Assembly (NCBI RefSeq): GCF_001700505.1
Contig: NZ_MAPV01000112.1
Location: forward strand, 1-39,984
Direction of reading: 5' to 3'
Length of the DNA: 39,984 nt
Source: Streptomyces mutomycini
GTDB taxonomy: Bacteria > Actinomycetota > Actinomycetes > Streptomycetales > Streptomycetaceae
Below the pieces are notes generated by a model that was not told the origin of the DNA, ran no database searches, and was given only the letters and a program-made list of their open reading frames with translations. The position numbers and the translations under genes were made by a program. Shown in pieces: positions 24,531 through 32,084 of the stretch (position 1 is its first letter; every line of letters starts with the position of its first letter).

Positions 24531-26018
24531 TCATGCCCGATCGCGCCCCAGCACCTTCCTCCCCAGCGGCCACAGCAGGATCAGCGCGACGATGACGTAC
24601 ACGGTCACCGAGAACGGGGTGTCGACCAGCCCCGTCACGCTGCCGTCACTGATCTGGAGGGCGCGCCGCAGTTGCTGTTCGGCGGACGGTCCTAGGATGA
24701 CCGCGATGATCGCGGGGAGCACCGGCAGTCCGTACCGCCGCATTCCGAAGCCGATCAGCCCGATCACCAGCAGGATCACCAGGTCGACGGCCTCTCCGCC
24801 GACCGCGTACGCGCCGATGGCGGCGAAGAACAGGATGCCCGCGTAGAGGTAGGGGCGCGGGATCCGCAGCAGCTTCGCCCAGAGCGGCGCGAGGGGCAGG
24901 TTCAGCGCGAGGAGCAGCACCATGCCGACGAAGAGCGACGCGATCAGGCCCCAGACCAGATCGGGTTCACGCTCGAACAGCAGCGGGCCGGGCTGGATGC
25001 CGTACTGCTGGAAGGCTGCCAGCATGACGGCGGCGACGGCCGTGGTGGGCAGGCCGAGCGTGAGCATGGAGACCAGGGTTCCGGCGGCGGAGGCGGAGGC
25101 GGCCGACTCCGGGCCTGCGACACCCTCGATGGCGCCCTTGCCGAACTCGTCGCGGTGCTTGGAGAGCCGCTTCTCGGTGACGTACGAGAGGAAGGTGGGG
25201 ATCTCCGCGCCGCCGGCGGGGATCGCGCCGAACGGGAAGCCGATGAGGGGACCGCGCAGCCAGGACTTCCAGGTGCGCCGGACGTCGGCCCTGCCGAGCC
25301 ATGGGCGGCCGACGGGGATCGGCTTTCCCGTGGAGCGGCGCAGGTGTGCGGCGACCCAGAGGGCCTCCCCGATGGCGAAGAGTCCGACCGCCACGATCAC
25401 CACGTCGATGCCGTCGGCCAGTTGGAGCGAGCCGAAGGTGAGGCGCTGCTGCCCCGTCATCTGGTCCAGCCCGACGAGGCCGATGGTGAGACCGATCAGG
25501 AGCGAGGCCAGGCCGCGGATGCGCGAGGAGCCGAGGACGGAGGTGACGGCGATGAAGGCCAGCACCATGATGGCGAAGTAGTCGGGGGCGCCGATGTCGA
25601 CGGCGAGCGAGGCCACGGTCGGCGCCAGGACGACCAGCAGGATCGTGCCGATCATGCCGCCGGCGAAGTGGCCGATCGCGGCGGCGGCCAGCGCCTGCGC
25701 GCCGCGTCCGGCCTTGGCCATCCGGTTGCCCTCGATCGCGGCGACGACGGCCGCGCTCTCCCCCGGGGTGTTGAGGAGGATCGAGGTGGTGGAGCCGCCG
25801 AACATCGCGCCGTAGTAGATCCCGGCGAACATGATGAAGGCACCGGTCGGTTCGAGTCCGTACGTCACCGGGAGCAGCAGGGCCACGGCCATGGCGGGGC
25901 CGATGCCGGGGAGGACACCGATCGCCGTGCCGAGCAGGACGCCGAGCGCGGCCCAGAGCAGGTTGACCGGCGTGAGAGCCGTGCCGAACCCGTCGATGAG
26001 GGAGTTGAGGGAATCCAT
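24531..26018 (-). CDS. tctA: tripartite tricarboxylate transporter, large membrane subunit TctA
   Basis: A 495-residue protein with about twelve helices. The family signatures are [58 protein letters not shown] near the N-terminus and [25 protein letters not shown] in the second half. It forms the channel through which a carboxylate handed over by TctC enters with a sodium ion or proton. It is the last gene of tctCBA, starting three bases after the tctB stop. Confidence 0.95.
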   Translation of the reverse strand: MDSLNSLIDGFGTALTPVNLLWAALGVLLGTAIGVLPGIGPAMAVALLLPVTYGLEPTGAFIMFAGIYYGAMFGGSTTSILLNTPGESAAVVAAIEGNRMAKAGRGAQALAAAAIGHFAGGMIGTILLVVLAPTVASLAVDIGAPDYFAIMVLAFIAVTSVLGSSRIRGLASLLIGLTIGLVGLDQMTGQQRLTFGSLQLADGIDVVIVAVGLFAIGEALWVAAHLRRSTGKPIPVGRPWLGRADVRRTWKSWLRGPLIGFPFGAIPAGGAEIPTFLSYVTEKRLSKHRDEFGKGAIEGVAGPESAASASAAGTLVSMLTLGLPTTAVAAVMLAAFQQYGIQPGPLLFEREPDLVWGLIASLFVGMVLLLALNLPLAPLWAKLLRIPRPYLYAGILFFAAIGAYAVGGEAVDLVILLVIGLIGFGMRRYGLPVLPAIIAVILGPSAEQQLRRALQISDGSVTGLVDTPFSVTVYVIVALILLWPLGRKVLGRDRA

Positions 26019-26021
26019 CGG

Positions 26022-26555
26022 TCAGAGCACCCCCATCAGCGGGCCGCCCGGGAGGGGCACCCCGAGCAGGTTGTCGAAGACGAAGTAGGTCACCAGGGAG
26101 AGCCCGGCCGCGATGAGCGGATCGCGGTCGTGGTGGCGGCTGCCCAGCGCGTAGGCCGAGCCCCAGAAGAGGAGGGCGCCGGAGATCGGGAAGCCCAGCG
26201 GGCCGATGAGGACGGCGAAGGCGAGGAAGACACCGGTGAGCAGGGCGACGGTGCGCCGGTCGGCCGGTTCGCCGAGGTCGACGTCCTCGCCGCCCTCAGC
26301 CTCGCCGCGGCCGCCGCGCAGGACGTCGACGGCGAGCAGCACGGCGACGGCCAGCAGCCCGATGCCGACGGCCACGGGGACGGTCCGGGGGCCGACGGGC
26401 CCGCGCTGGGTGATGTCCACGCTCATCGTCAGGGCGTCGGTCAGGACGAGGACGCCCAGCGCGAGCAGCAGGACGCAGACGCCGAGTTCGGAGTGTTCGC
26501 GCAGCCAGGAGCGCGCGGTGGCGGACCTGGAGGGGGTGTTGTTCTCGTCGCTCAC
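26022..26555 (-). CDS. tctB: tripartite tricarboxylate transporter, small membrane subunit TctB
   Basis: A 177-residue protein with four helices (GVCVLLLALGVLVLTDAL; VPVAVGIGLLAVAVLLAVDVLRGG; ALLTGVFLAFAVLIGPLGFPISGALLFWGSAYALGS; LIAAGLSLVTYFVFDNLLGVPLP), the TctB layout. The DVLRGGRGEAEGGEDVD loop is acidic. GTG 26555 overlaps the tctC stop as GTGA, a four-base coupling overlap. Confidence 0.93.
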   Translation of the reverse strand: MSDENNTPSRSATARSWLREHSELGVCVLLLALGVLVLTDALTMSVDITQRGPVGPRTVPVAVGIGLLAVAVLLAVDVLRGGRGEAEGGEDVDLGEPADRRTVALLTGVFLAFAVLIGPLGFPISGALLFWGSAYALGSRHHDRDPLIAAGLSLVTYFVFDNLLGVPLPGGPLMGVL

Positions 26556-27535
26556 AGTCCCAGCTCCTCGAGGACGGTGGCGACCCGGCGGTCCTGGGCG
26601 TCCAGGAAGTCGCCGAAGTCGTCGCCGGTGAGGAAGGCGTCGTCCCAGCCGTTCTTCTTCATGGACTCCCGCCACTGCTTCGAGTCGTGCAGTTCGCTCA
26701 CCAGCCCGACGAGTTTGTCGCGCTCGGCGACGGAGAGCCCGGGCGGGGCGACGATGCCGCGCCAGTTCGTGAAGTCGGTGTCGAGACCGGCCTCACGGAG
26801 GGTGGGCGCGTCGAGGCCCGGGACCCTCTCCGGCCCGGTGACTGCGAGCAGGCGCAGCTCTCCGGCCTCTATCTGGTCGAGGTACTCACCGACGCCGGAG
26901 ACGCCGAAGCCGACCTTGTTGCCGAGGATCGAGGCGAGCAGTTCTCCGCCGCCGTCGAAGGGGACGTAGTTGACCTGCTTCGGTGCGATCCCGGCGGCCT
27001 TCGCCATCAGCATCGGCGCCAGGTGGTCGGGACCGCCGGGCGAGGAACCGCCGCCGACCGGGATCTTCCCCGGGTCCTTCTTCCAGGCGGTGAGCAGCTG
27101 GCCGATCGTCCGGTACGGGGAGTCCTTGGCGACGACGACGATGTCCTGCTCCTCGGTGAGCCGGGCGATCGGGGTGGTGTCGGCCAGGGTCTTGGGCGAC
27201 TTGTTGGTGTTCACGGCGCCCACGACACCGAGGCCCATGGACATGGCGAGTTTGCCGTTTCCGTGCTCGGCGACCAGCCGGCTCACACCGACGGTGCCGC
27301 CCGCGCCGGGCAGGTTGAACACCTCGATGCCGTGGGTGAGCCCCGCGTCCTCGGCGTTCTTCGCCGCGGTGCGCGCCGTGATGTCGTAACCGCCGCCGGG
27401 TGTGTTGGGAACCATGAAGCGCAGTCCGGGAATCTGCGTGCCGGTGTCGGAACCGCTGCCGGTGGAGAGCAGCGGTGGCCCGACGACCACCAGCAGCGCT
27501 GCCCCGAACAGGGCGAGTGGAGTGCGCAGTCGCAC
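26552..27535 (-). CDS. tctC: tripartite tricarboxylate transporter, extracytoplasmic binding protein TctC
   Basis: About 327 residues. Secreted Bug/TctC-type receptor: signal region MRLRTPLALFGAALLVVVGPPLL, then RFMVPNTPGGGYDITART (carboxylate-binding loop), FNLPGAGGTVGVSRLV, SPGGPDHLAPMLMAKAAG, VNYVPFDGGGELLASILGNKVGFGVSGVGEYLDQIEAGELRLLAVTGPERV and the closing helix. It binds citrate or another carboxylate outside the membrane. GTG 27535 is preferred: the in-frame stretch from ATG 27583 uses rare codons (AGG, CCA, CGA), and that ATG would leave only 12 bp to the regulatory element at 27595. The gene is first in the operon and divergent from the response regulator. Confidence 0.9.
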   Translation of the reverse strand: MRLRTPLALFGAALLVVVGPPLLSTGSGSDTGTQIPGLRFMVPNTPGGGYDITARTAAKNAEDAGLTHGIEVFNLPGAGGTVGVSRLVAEHGNGKLAMSMGLGVVGAVNTNKSPKTLADTTPIARLTEEQDIVVVAKDSPYRTIGQLLTAWKKDPGKIPVGGGSSPGGPDHLAPMLMAKAAGIAPKQVNYVPFDGGGELLASILGNKVGFGVSGVGEYLDQIEAGELRLLAVTGPERVPGLDAPTLREAGLDTDFTNWRGIVAPPGLSVAERDKLVGLVSELHDSKQWRESMKKNGWDDAFLTGDDFGDFLDAQDRRVATVLEELGL

Positions 27536-27594
27536 CGGGTGCCGCCTTTCGAGCCTTGGGTGCAGGGGGGTGAGGTGGCCCATATGTTGCCTGC

Positions 27595-27614
27595 GCGTTA
27601 ACGAGCTGTCGCCG
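27595..27614. promoter_or_regulatory. candidate response-regulator site before tctCBA
   Basis: GCGTTAACGAGCTGTCGCCG matches the element before the CitMHS gene (11446-11465) at 16 of 20 positions. It sits in the same orientation and 60 bp from the chosen tctC start, against 75 bp there. Confidence 0.5.
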
Positions 27615-27631
27615 TTCCGGAATCAATGGAC

Positions 27632-27667
27632 GTTGTGGTCGTTGTGGTCGCGCCCTAGCGTGTCGGC
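27632..27667 (+). promoter_or_regulatory. leaderless promoter of the response regulator with a tandem 9-mer
   Basis: GTTGTGGTC occurs twice in tandem (27632-27640, 27641-27649). TTGTGG (27633-27638) and TAGCGT (27656-27661) are separated by 17 bp, a good -35/-10 pair, and the GTG start at 27668 falls at about +1. No ribosome site precedes it, so the mRNA is probably leaderless. Confidence 0.55.
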
Positions 27668-28366
27668 GTGACGAAAGTGCTGGTGGTGGACGACGACTTC
27701 ATGGTCGCGAAGCTGCACAGCCGATACGTGTCCGCTTTGGCAGGCTTTACGGTCGTCGGGGTGGCCCACACGGGCGCGGAGGCCCTGCACGCGGCCCGCC
27801 GGCTCCGTCCCGACCTCGTCCTGCTCGACATCTTCCTTCCCGACATGGACGGGATCCAGGTGCTGCGGGAGCTGCGCGCGGCGGAGGAACGGGACGGGGA
27901 CACCCACAGCGTGGACGCGCTGTTCATCACGGCGGCGCGCGACGCCGGGGTGGTCAGGGCCGCCCTGCGGGCGGGCGCCCTGCACTACTTGATCAAGCCG
28001 TTCCACCGCTCGGCCCTTCAGGAGCAGCTGCAGCACGTGGCCTCGCTGCGCAATCGTCTGGACGCGCTGGACGAGGCCCGGCAGGAAGCCCGCCAGGAGG
28101 ATGTGGACCGCATCTTCGGCACCCGTCCCCCGGGCTCCCGCGAACTCCCCAAGGGCCTGGCGGCCCACACCGCGGATCTGGTCGACCGCGTCCTGCGCGA
28201 ACACCCGGCGGGGCTGTCGGCGTCCGAGTGCGCCGAGGCGGGCGCGCTGTCCCGGGTCAGCGCGCGCCGCTACCTCGAGTACTTCGCCGAGACGGGGCGC
28301 GCCGAGGTGTCCCTGCGGTACGGCGGGACCGGCCGGCCGGAGCGCCGCTACCGCGCGGTGTCCTGA
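27668..28366 (+). CDS. CitB/DcuR-type two-component response regulator
   Basis: A 232-residue protein. The receiver domain covers residues 1-120: acidic pocket D8-D10, phosphoacceptor D54 in LLDIFLPDMDG, T88 in FITAARD and K110 in LIKPF. A linker rich in Ala/Gln/Arg and a C-terminal helix-turn-helix (ELPKGLAAHTADLVDRVLREHPAGLSASECAEAGALSRVSARRYLEYFAETGRAEVSLRYGGTGRPERRYRAV) follow, as in CitB/DpiA/DctR. These regulators act with CitA/DcuS-type kinases that sense citrate or C4-dicarboxylates. No kinase gene is adjacent: the next gene is phoD, and tctC is divergent. Its probable targets are tctCBA and the CitMHS gene. Confidence 0.92.
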   Translation: MTKVLVVDDDFMVAKLHSRYVSALAGFTVVGVAHTGAEALHAARRLRPDLVLLDIFLPDMDGIQVLRELRAAEERDGDTHSVDALFITAARDAGVVRAALRAGALHYLIKPFHRSALQEQLQHVASLRNRLDALDEARQEARQEDVDRIFGTRPPGSRELPKGLAAHTADLVDRVLREHPAGLSASECAEAGALSRVSARRYLEYFAETGRAEVSLRYGGTGRPERRYRAVS

Positions 28367-28492
28367 GCCCTCCGGGCCGCTCGGCTGTCCTGTTCACGTA
28401 TCGCTCGGTCCCCGGCCATGCGCTGCGCGTGAGCATGACACCAATTCCCGGCAGCGTGTCCGAGGTTGACGCAGATCGACCGAGGAGGACCC

Positions 28493-30067
28493 GTGGTCTC
28501 GCATTCCGTGTCCCGCAGGCAGATGTTCGGATTCGGCGGAGGGGCAGCCGCCGCACTGATGCTCGGGACGGGGGCGTGGGAGGCCCAGTCCGCGTTCGCC
28601 GCGCCCGCCCTGAAGGGTGACCCGTTCACCCTGGGTGTCGCCTCGGGCGACCCGACGTCGGACGGTGTCGTGCTCTGGACGCGCCTGGCTCCCGAACCCT
28701 TCGCCCAGGACGGCCTCGGCGGCATGCCCGCGAAGCCCGTCCGGGTCCAGTACGAGGTGGCGCTCGACGACCGGTTCCGCCAGGTCGTACGCCGCAGCAG
28801 CGTCGTGGCGACTCCCGAACTGGCGCACTCCGTCCACCCCGAGGTCCACGGGCTCGCCCCCGACCGCACGTACTGGTTCCGCTTCAGGGCGGGTTCCGCG
28901 ATCTCCCCCGTGGGACGTACGCGCACCACCCCGACGCCCATGGCCTCCCCGCGCGAGCTGAAGTTCGCCTTCGCCTCCTGCCAGGCCTGGCAGGACGGCT
29001 ACTTCACCGCGTACCACCACATGGCCCAGGAGGACCTGGACCTGGTGGTGCACCTCGGCGACTACCTGTACGAGTCCGGCGTGAAGACGAACAAGCGCGG
29101 CGTGAGCACGGACCCCAGGTTCCACACCGAGACGCTCGACCTCGCCCGCTACCGCCTGCAGTACGGCCTCTACAAGTCCGAGGCCCCGCTGCGCGAGGCG
29201 CACGCCAGCTTCCCGTGGATCATGACGTTCGACGACCACGAGGTGGAGAACAACTGGGCGGACGAGACCTCCGAGAACAACGAGAACCCGGAGACCTTCC
29301 TGCTGCGCCGCGCCGCCGCCTTCCAGGCCCTGTACGAGCACGCGCCGCTGCGCCGCACCCAGCTGCCGAAGGGACCCGACGTACAGATGTACCGCAGGCT
29401 CCCCTACGGCCGGCTCGCCGACTTCTCGATGCTCGACACCCGCCAGTACCGCGACGACCAGCCGTGCGGTGACGGCGCCTCCGCCGACTGCGCCGACCGC
29501 TTCGACGCGGACCGCTCCCTGCTCGGGTCCCGCCAGCGGGACTGGGTCCTCAAGGGCTTCAGCCGCTCGCAGGCCCGCTGGCAGATCCTCGGCAATCAGG
29601 CCCCGATGGGCCAGACCGACCAGGACCCGGGTCCGGCCACGAAGGTCTGGATGGACCCGTGGGACGGCTACGTCGCCGAGCGCAACCGGCTGCTCGCCGA
29701 GGCGGACACCCGCGGGGTGCGCAATCTGGTCGTCATCACGGGCGACCGCCACCAGAACTACGCCTGGGACCTCAAGCGCGACTACACCGACCCGGAATCG
29801 GCGACCGTCGGCTCGGAGTTCGTGGGCACCTCGGTCACCAGCGGCGGCGACGGCGCCGACATGACGGCCCAGGGCGAGACGTTCCTCGCGGCGAACCCGC
29901 ACATGAAGTTCTTCAACAGCCAGCGGGGCTACGTCCGGGTCACGGTGGACCGCGACCGCTGGACGAGCGACTTCCGCGTCCTGCCCTTCGTGACGAAGCC
30001 CGACGCCCCGATCAGCACCCGCGCGAGCGTGGTCGTGGAGGACGGCACTCCGGGCGTCCAGGTCTGA
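28493..30067 (+). CDS. phoD: PhoD-family alkaline phosphatase/phosphodiesterase, Tat-secreted
   Basis: A 524-residue protein. The twin-arginine signal is SRRQMFGFGGG (R8, R9), followed by a hydrophobic stretch ending near SAFA. The PhoD N-terminal Fn3-like domain (FTLGVASGDPTSDGVVLWTRLAPEP) precedes the metallophosphatase domain: FAFASCQAWQDGYFTAY, DLVVHLGDYLYESG, WIMTFDDHEVENNW, LDTRQYRDDQP, GNQAPMGQ, VVITGDRHQNYAWDLK. These carry the Asp, Asn and His ligands for Fe(III)/Ca(II), plus the conserved Cys of FASC. It releases phosphate from phosphodiesters and monoesters outside the cell. GTG 28493 has GAGGAGG four bases upstream. Only one GTTCAC heptamer half (28386-28391) is visible, so direct PhoP control is not clear. 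Confidence 0.94.
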   Translation: MVSHSVSRRQMFGFGGGAAAALMLGTGAWEAQSAFAAPALKGDPFTLGVASGDPTSDGVVLWTRLAPEPFAQDGLGGMPAKPVRVQYEVALDDRFRQVVRRSSVVATPELAHSVHPEVHGLAPDRTYWFRFRAGSAISPVGRTRTTPTPMASPRELKFAFASCQAWQDGYFTAYHHMAQEDLDLVVHLGDYLYESGVKTNKRGVSTDPRFHTETLDLARYRLQYGLYKSEAPLREAHASFPWIMTFDDHEVENNWADETSENNENPETFLLRRAAAFQALYEHAPLRRTQLPKGPDVQMYRRLPYGRLADFSMLDTRQYRDDQPCGDGASADCADRFDADRSLLGSRQRDWVLKGFSRSQARWQILGNQAPMGQTDQDPGPATKVWMDPWDGYVAERNRLLAEADTRGVRNLVVITGDRHQNYAWDLKRDYTDPESATVGSEFVGTSVTSGGDGADMTAQGETFLAANPHMKFFNSQRGYVRVTVDRDRWTSDFRVLPFVTKPDAPISTRASVVVEDGTPGVQV

Positions 30068-30074
30068 CGGTTTC

Positions 30075-30146
30075 GGTCGGTGGGACCGTACGGACAGATA
30101 TCCGGTCGTCATGCCCGGATTGTCTGTCCGTAACTTCCCACCGACC
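30075..30146. terminator. long imperfect stem-loop after phoD
   Basis: GGTCGGTGGGA (30075-30085) pairs with TCCCACCGACC (30136-30146). Inside, ACGGACAGA (30090-30098) pairs with TCTGTCCGT (30123-30131) and ATCCGG (30100-30105) with CCGGAT (30115-30120). The whole 72-base unit is one long hairpin. No T-run follows. It probably terminates phoD but is longer than usual. Confidence 0.65.
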
Positions 30147-30266
30147 CGTTTCCCTGATGCCCCATTGTGATTCGCGGGCGTACAACCCCGTGTGGATACC
30201 GACTGTCTGTAAGGCGCTGGAGGGATGAGCCTTCGGCGCCTTTCCGTACGGAGAATTGGGGATCAG

Positions 30267-31031
30267 GTGGGGAAGCAGGTCTGGAGAGTCGTCGTGGCCG
30301 GTGGTGCGGCGGCGGTGTTCACGGCCGCGGCCGCGGTGCCGGCCGGGGCGGCCGAGGGTGGGGTCTCGTTCACCCGTGTCCAGGTGAACGGCGGCAAGCC
30401 GATTGTGATCGGGGTGTCGGAGGAGGTCGCGGTGCCCGCCTCCTTCCGGATGGCGACCACTCACACGTGGAAGTGGCCGGCGGTGTTCCTGTACCGCGGT
30501 GGTGCGGGTGATCGGCTGTGGCACGCCATCGAGACGAGCGACTGCATCAAGGTGAGCCCGGGCGTCTGCGACTTCAACGAGAGGATGTACTTCGACCCGA
30601 GCGTGTGGGACATGCACAACAGCGAGGCCGGAGCCTGGAAGGTCGGGGCCGAGGTGCACTTCAAGGGCGGCGGTGGTGACACCGACGACGAGGGTCTGAC
30701 GGTCCACGTCAAGCGCAACTCCCGCCTGACCGTCAACGCCTCGCCCGAACCGGTGTCGAACGGCAGCACCATCACCGTGACCGGAAAGGTCACGCGGGCC
30801 AACTGGGAGACGAGGAAGTACGCCTCCTACGAAGGCCGTCTGGTGAGCTTGGAGTTCAAGCCTGCCGGCGCCGCCTCCTACACCACGGTGAAGAAGGTGT
30901 ACGCGAACGGCTCGGGTGATCTCAGGACGACTGTGAAGGCCTCCAAGACGGGTACGTGGCGCTGGGTGTACCACGGCAACACCACCACCGGGCCGTCGAA
31001 ATCGTCCGGGGACAACGTCGTGGTGAAGTGA
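30267..31031 (+). CDS. secreted protein of unknown function
   Basis: About 254 residues. A Sec signal peptide (KQVWRVVVAGGAAAVFTAAAAVPAGAA) precedes a mature part with VQVNGGKPIVIGVSEEVAVPASF, an IETSDCIKVSPGVCDF pair of cysteines, and HVKRNSRLTVNASPEPVSNGSTITVTGKVTRANWE, which looks like an Ig-like beta fold. I recall similar exported Streptomyces proteins with no assigned role. I chose GTG 30267 (GGGGA four bases upstream) because the codons from the in-frame ATG 30225 have only about half G/C at third positions, unlike coding sequence here. A strong terminator follows. Confidence 0.72.
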   Translation: MGKQVWRVVVAGGAAAVFTAAAAVPAGAAEGGVSFTRVQVNGGKPIVIGVSEEVAVPASFRMATTHTWKWPAVFLYRGGAGDRLWHAIETSDCIKVSPGVCDFNERMYFDPSVWDMHNSEAGAWKVGAEVHFKGGGGDTDDEGLTVHVKRNSRLTVNASPEPVSNGSTITVTGKVTRANWETRKYASYEGRLVSLEFKPAGAASYTTVKKVYANGSGDLRTTVKASKTGTWRWVYHGNTTTGPSKSSGDNVVVK

Positions 31032-31093
31032 TGTTCGCGGTGCCGGAGGGCTGGTGGGGGCCGAGCCGAAGGTAACGGCTGCGACGGTCGAGG

Positions 31094-31132
31094 CTTCGGG
31101 TCCGCCGCGATCGCGGCGGACCCGAAGTCTTT
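31094..31132 (+). terminator. intrinsic terminator, perfect 34-bp palindrome with T-run
   Basis: CTTCGGGTCCGCCGCGA and TCGCGGCGGACCCGAAG (31094-31127) are exact reverse complements. TCTTT follows at 31128-31132, rare for this genome and a typical rho-independent end. Confidence 0.88.
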
Positions 31133-31240
31133 GCGCCTGGCCGACCGCGAGGGCCGTGCACGGGCCTCAGTGCTACGTGAGCCGGCGCGCCGTGCGGACC
31201 ATGAGGCCGGTTACCGCTCTGGTGGGCGGGGCCGGATCTC

Positions 31241-31373
31241 GTGGAGCGCGCATTCGCCCAGCTGCACTGGTTCCGCCGCCTGCGGATCCGCTGGGAGATC
31301 CGCGACGGCATCCGCGAAGCCTTCCTCACCCTCGGATGCGCACTCATCTGCTGGGGACGCCTCTCACGGCTGG
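31241..31373 (+). pseudogene. IS5-family transposase C-terminal remnant
   Basis: One frame reads VERAFAQLHWFRRLRIRWE followed by IRDGIREAFLTLGCALICWGRL. This is the hallmark C-terminal end of IS5-family DDE transposases, with the catalytic Glu in the VER motif. The upstream catalytic Asp regions are absent or scrambled; only LRLADR near 31130-31147 may be an earlier piece. The normal end (CWRRLRS) is lost and the frame runs on. It is a scar of an old insertion; no terminal inverted repeats are visible. Confidence 0.78.
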
Positions 31374-31765
31374 CCCAGGACGCTCCTGTCCAGCAGCCAT
31401 TCCCTGACACTGGGCGCCCGGTCCAGGAGTCGGCTGACCTGCATGCCTTCGTCACGCGAGGTAACTCCCGGCAGAGGGGCGAAGTCGTCAGGCATGACGT
31501 CCAGCAGACTCATCACGCGGTCTCCCGCACGAAGCTCGATGAGGAGCTCGCACCGCAACTGGCGTGGGATGCCGGGGCGATGGGACAGGCTGTTCCACAG
31601 GGCTGGCCACAGGTAGTGGGTCCCATCGGGTGCTGCACTCAACTGCACCCATGCCGGGTCCAGCCGCTGGTTGAGGCTGAGCCCCCACGCCCGCTCCTCC
31701 AGCCTGAGCAGCGAGGCCGTATCGAGGATCTTCAACTCCCGGGGCACCGGCTCATCCGAGTTCAT
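31364..31765 (-). CDS. hypothetical protein next to the IS remnant
   Basis: A 133-residue protein I do not recognise. It is soluble, with WVQLSAAPDGTHYLWPALWNSLSHRPGIPRQLRCELLIELRAGDRVMSLLDVMPDDFAPLPGVTS in the middle and a helical end. Third positions favour G/C but less than in neighbouring genes. ATG 31765 has no clear ribosome site. Its stop lies within ten bases of the transposase remnant, so its 3' end may have been altered by the insertion, or it may have arrived with the element. Confidence 0.55.
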   Translation of the reverse strand: MNSDEPVPRELKILDTASLLRLEERAWGLSLNQRLDPAWVQLSAAPDGTHYLWPALWNSLSHRPGIPRQLRCELLIELRAGDRVMSLLDVMPDDFAPLPGVTSRDEGMQVSRLLDRAPSVREWLLDRSVLGQP

Positions 31766-32084
31766 CGCATCATGCTGCCCGACAGCGCCCCGACACGTCA
31801 GGAGTTCTCAGGGAGAGCGGGGGCTCTGGGGGCCAGATGGGGAGCAACCTCGGCGCGAAAGTGCACGGGCTCCGGTGGACGACCATGGATGACACAGGGT
31901 CAGCGCACAGGCCTGGGTGGGACCCACAGTCGCCCCTTCCTGAGCCCTCCCCTAACCGTCCCTTAAGGCGCCCATAACGATCGTCGGCCGGCGGTTCTCA
32001 CGGCCGGATGCGCTGTCGGCGACGGCTAGTTTGCTGATCACCAGACCTGGTCAGCAGCCGTGCCGCCGAAGGAGAACCCCCACC
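31766..32084. other. non-coding region upstream of the LPMO gene
   Basis: The 319 bases show no gene. TAGTTT (32027-32032) may be a -10 for the LPMO gene. CTGATCACCAGACCTGGTCAG (32033-32053) is an imperfect inverted repeat in the leader. CCTTAAGG (31960-31967) is the only AT-richer palindrome. Nothing else stands out. Confidence 0.4.

Noticed and set aside
28367..28492. PHO box before phoD
   Set aside because: Only a single GTTCAC is visible; the required pair of 11-bp direct repeats is missing.
32033..32053. Possible DasR (chitin regulon) site before the LPMO gene
   Set aside because: The AGACC and TGGTC words are present but in swapped order relative to the consensus TGGTCTAGACCA, so it does not fit.
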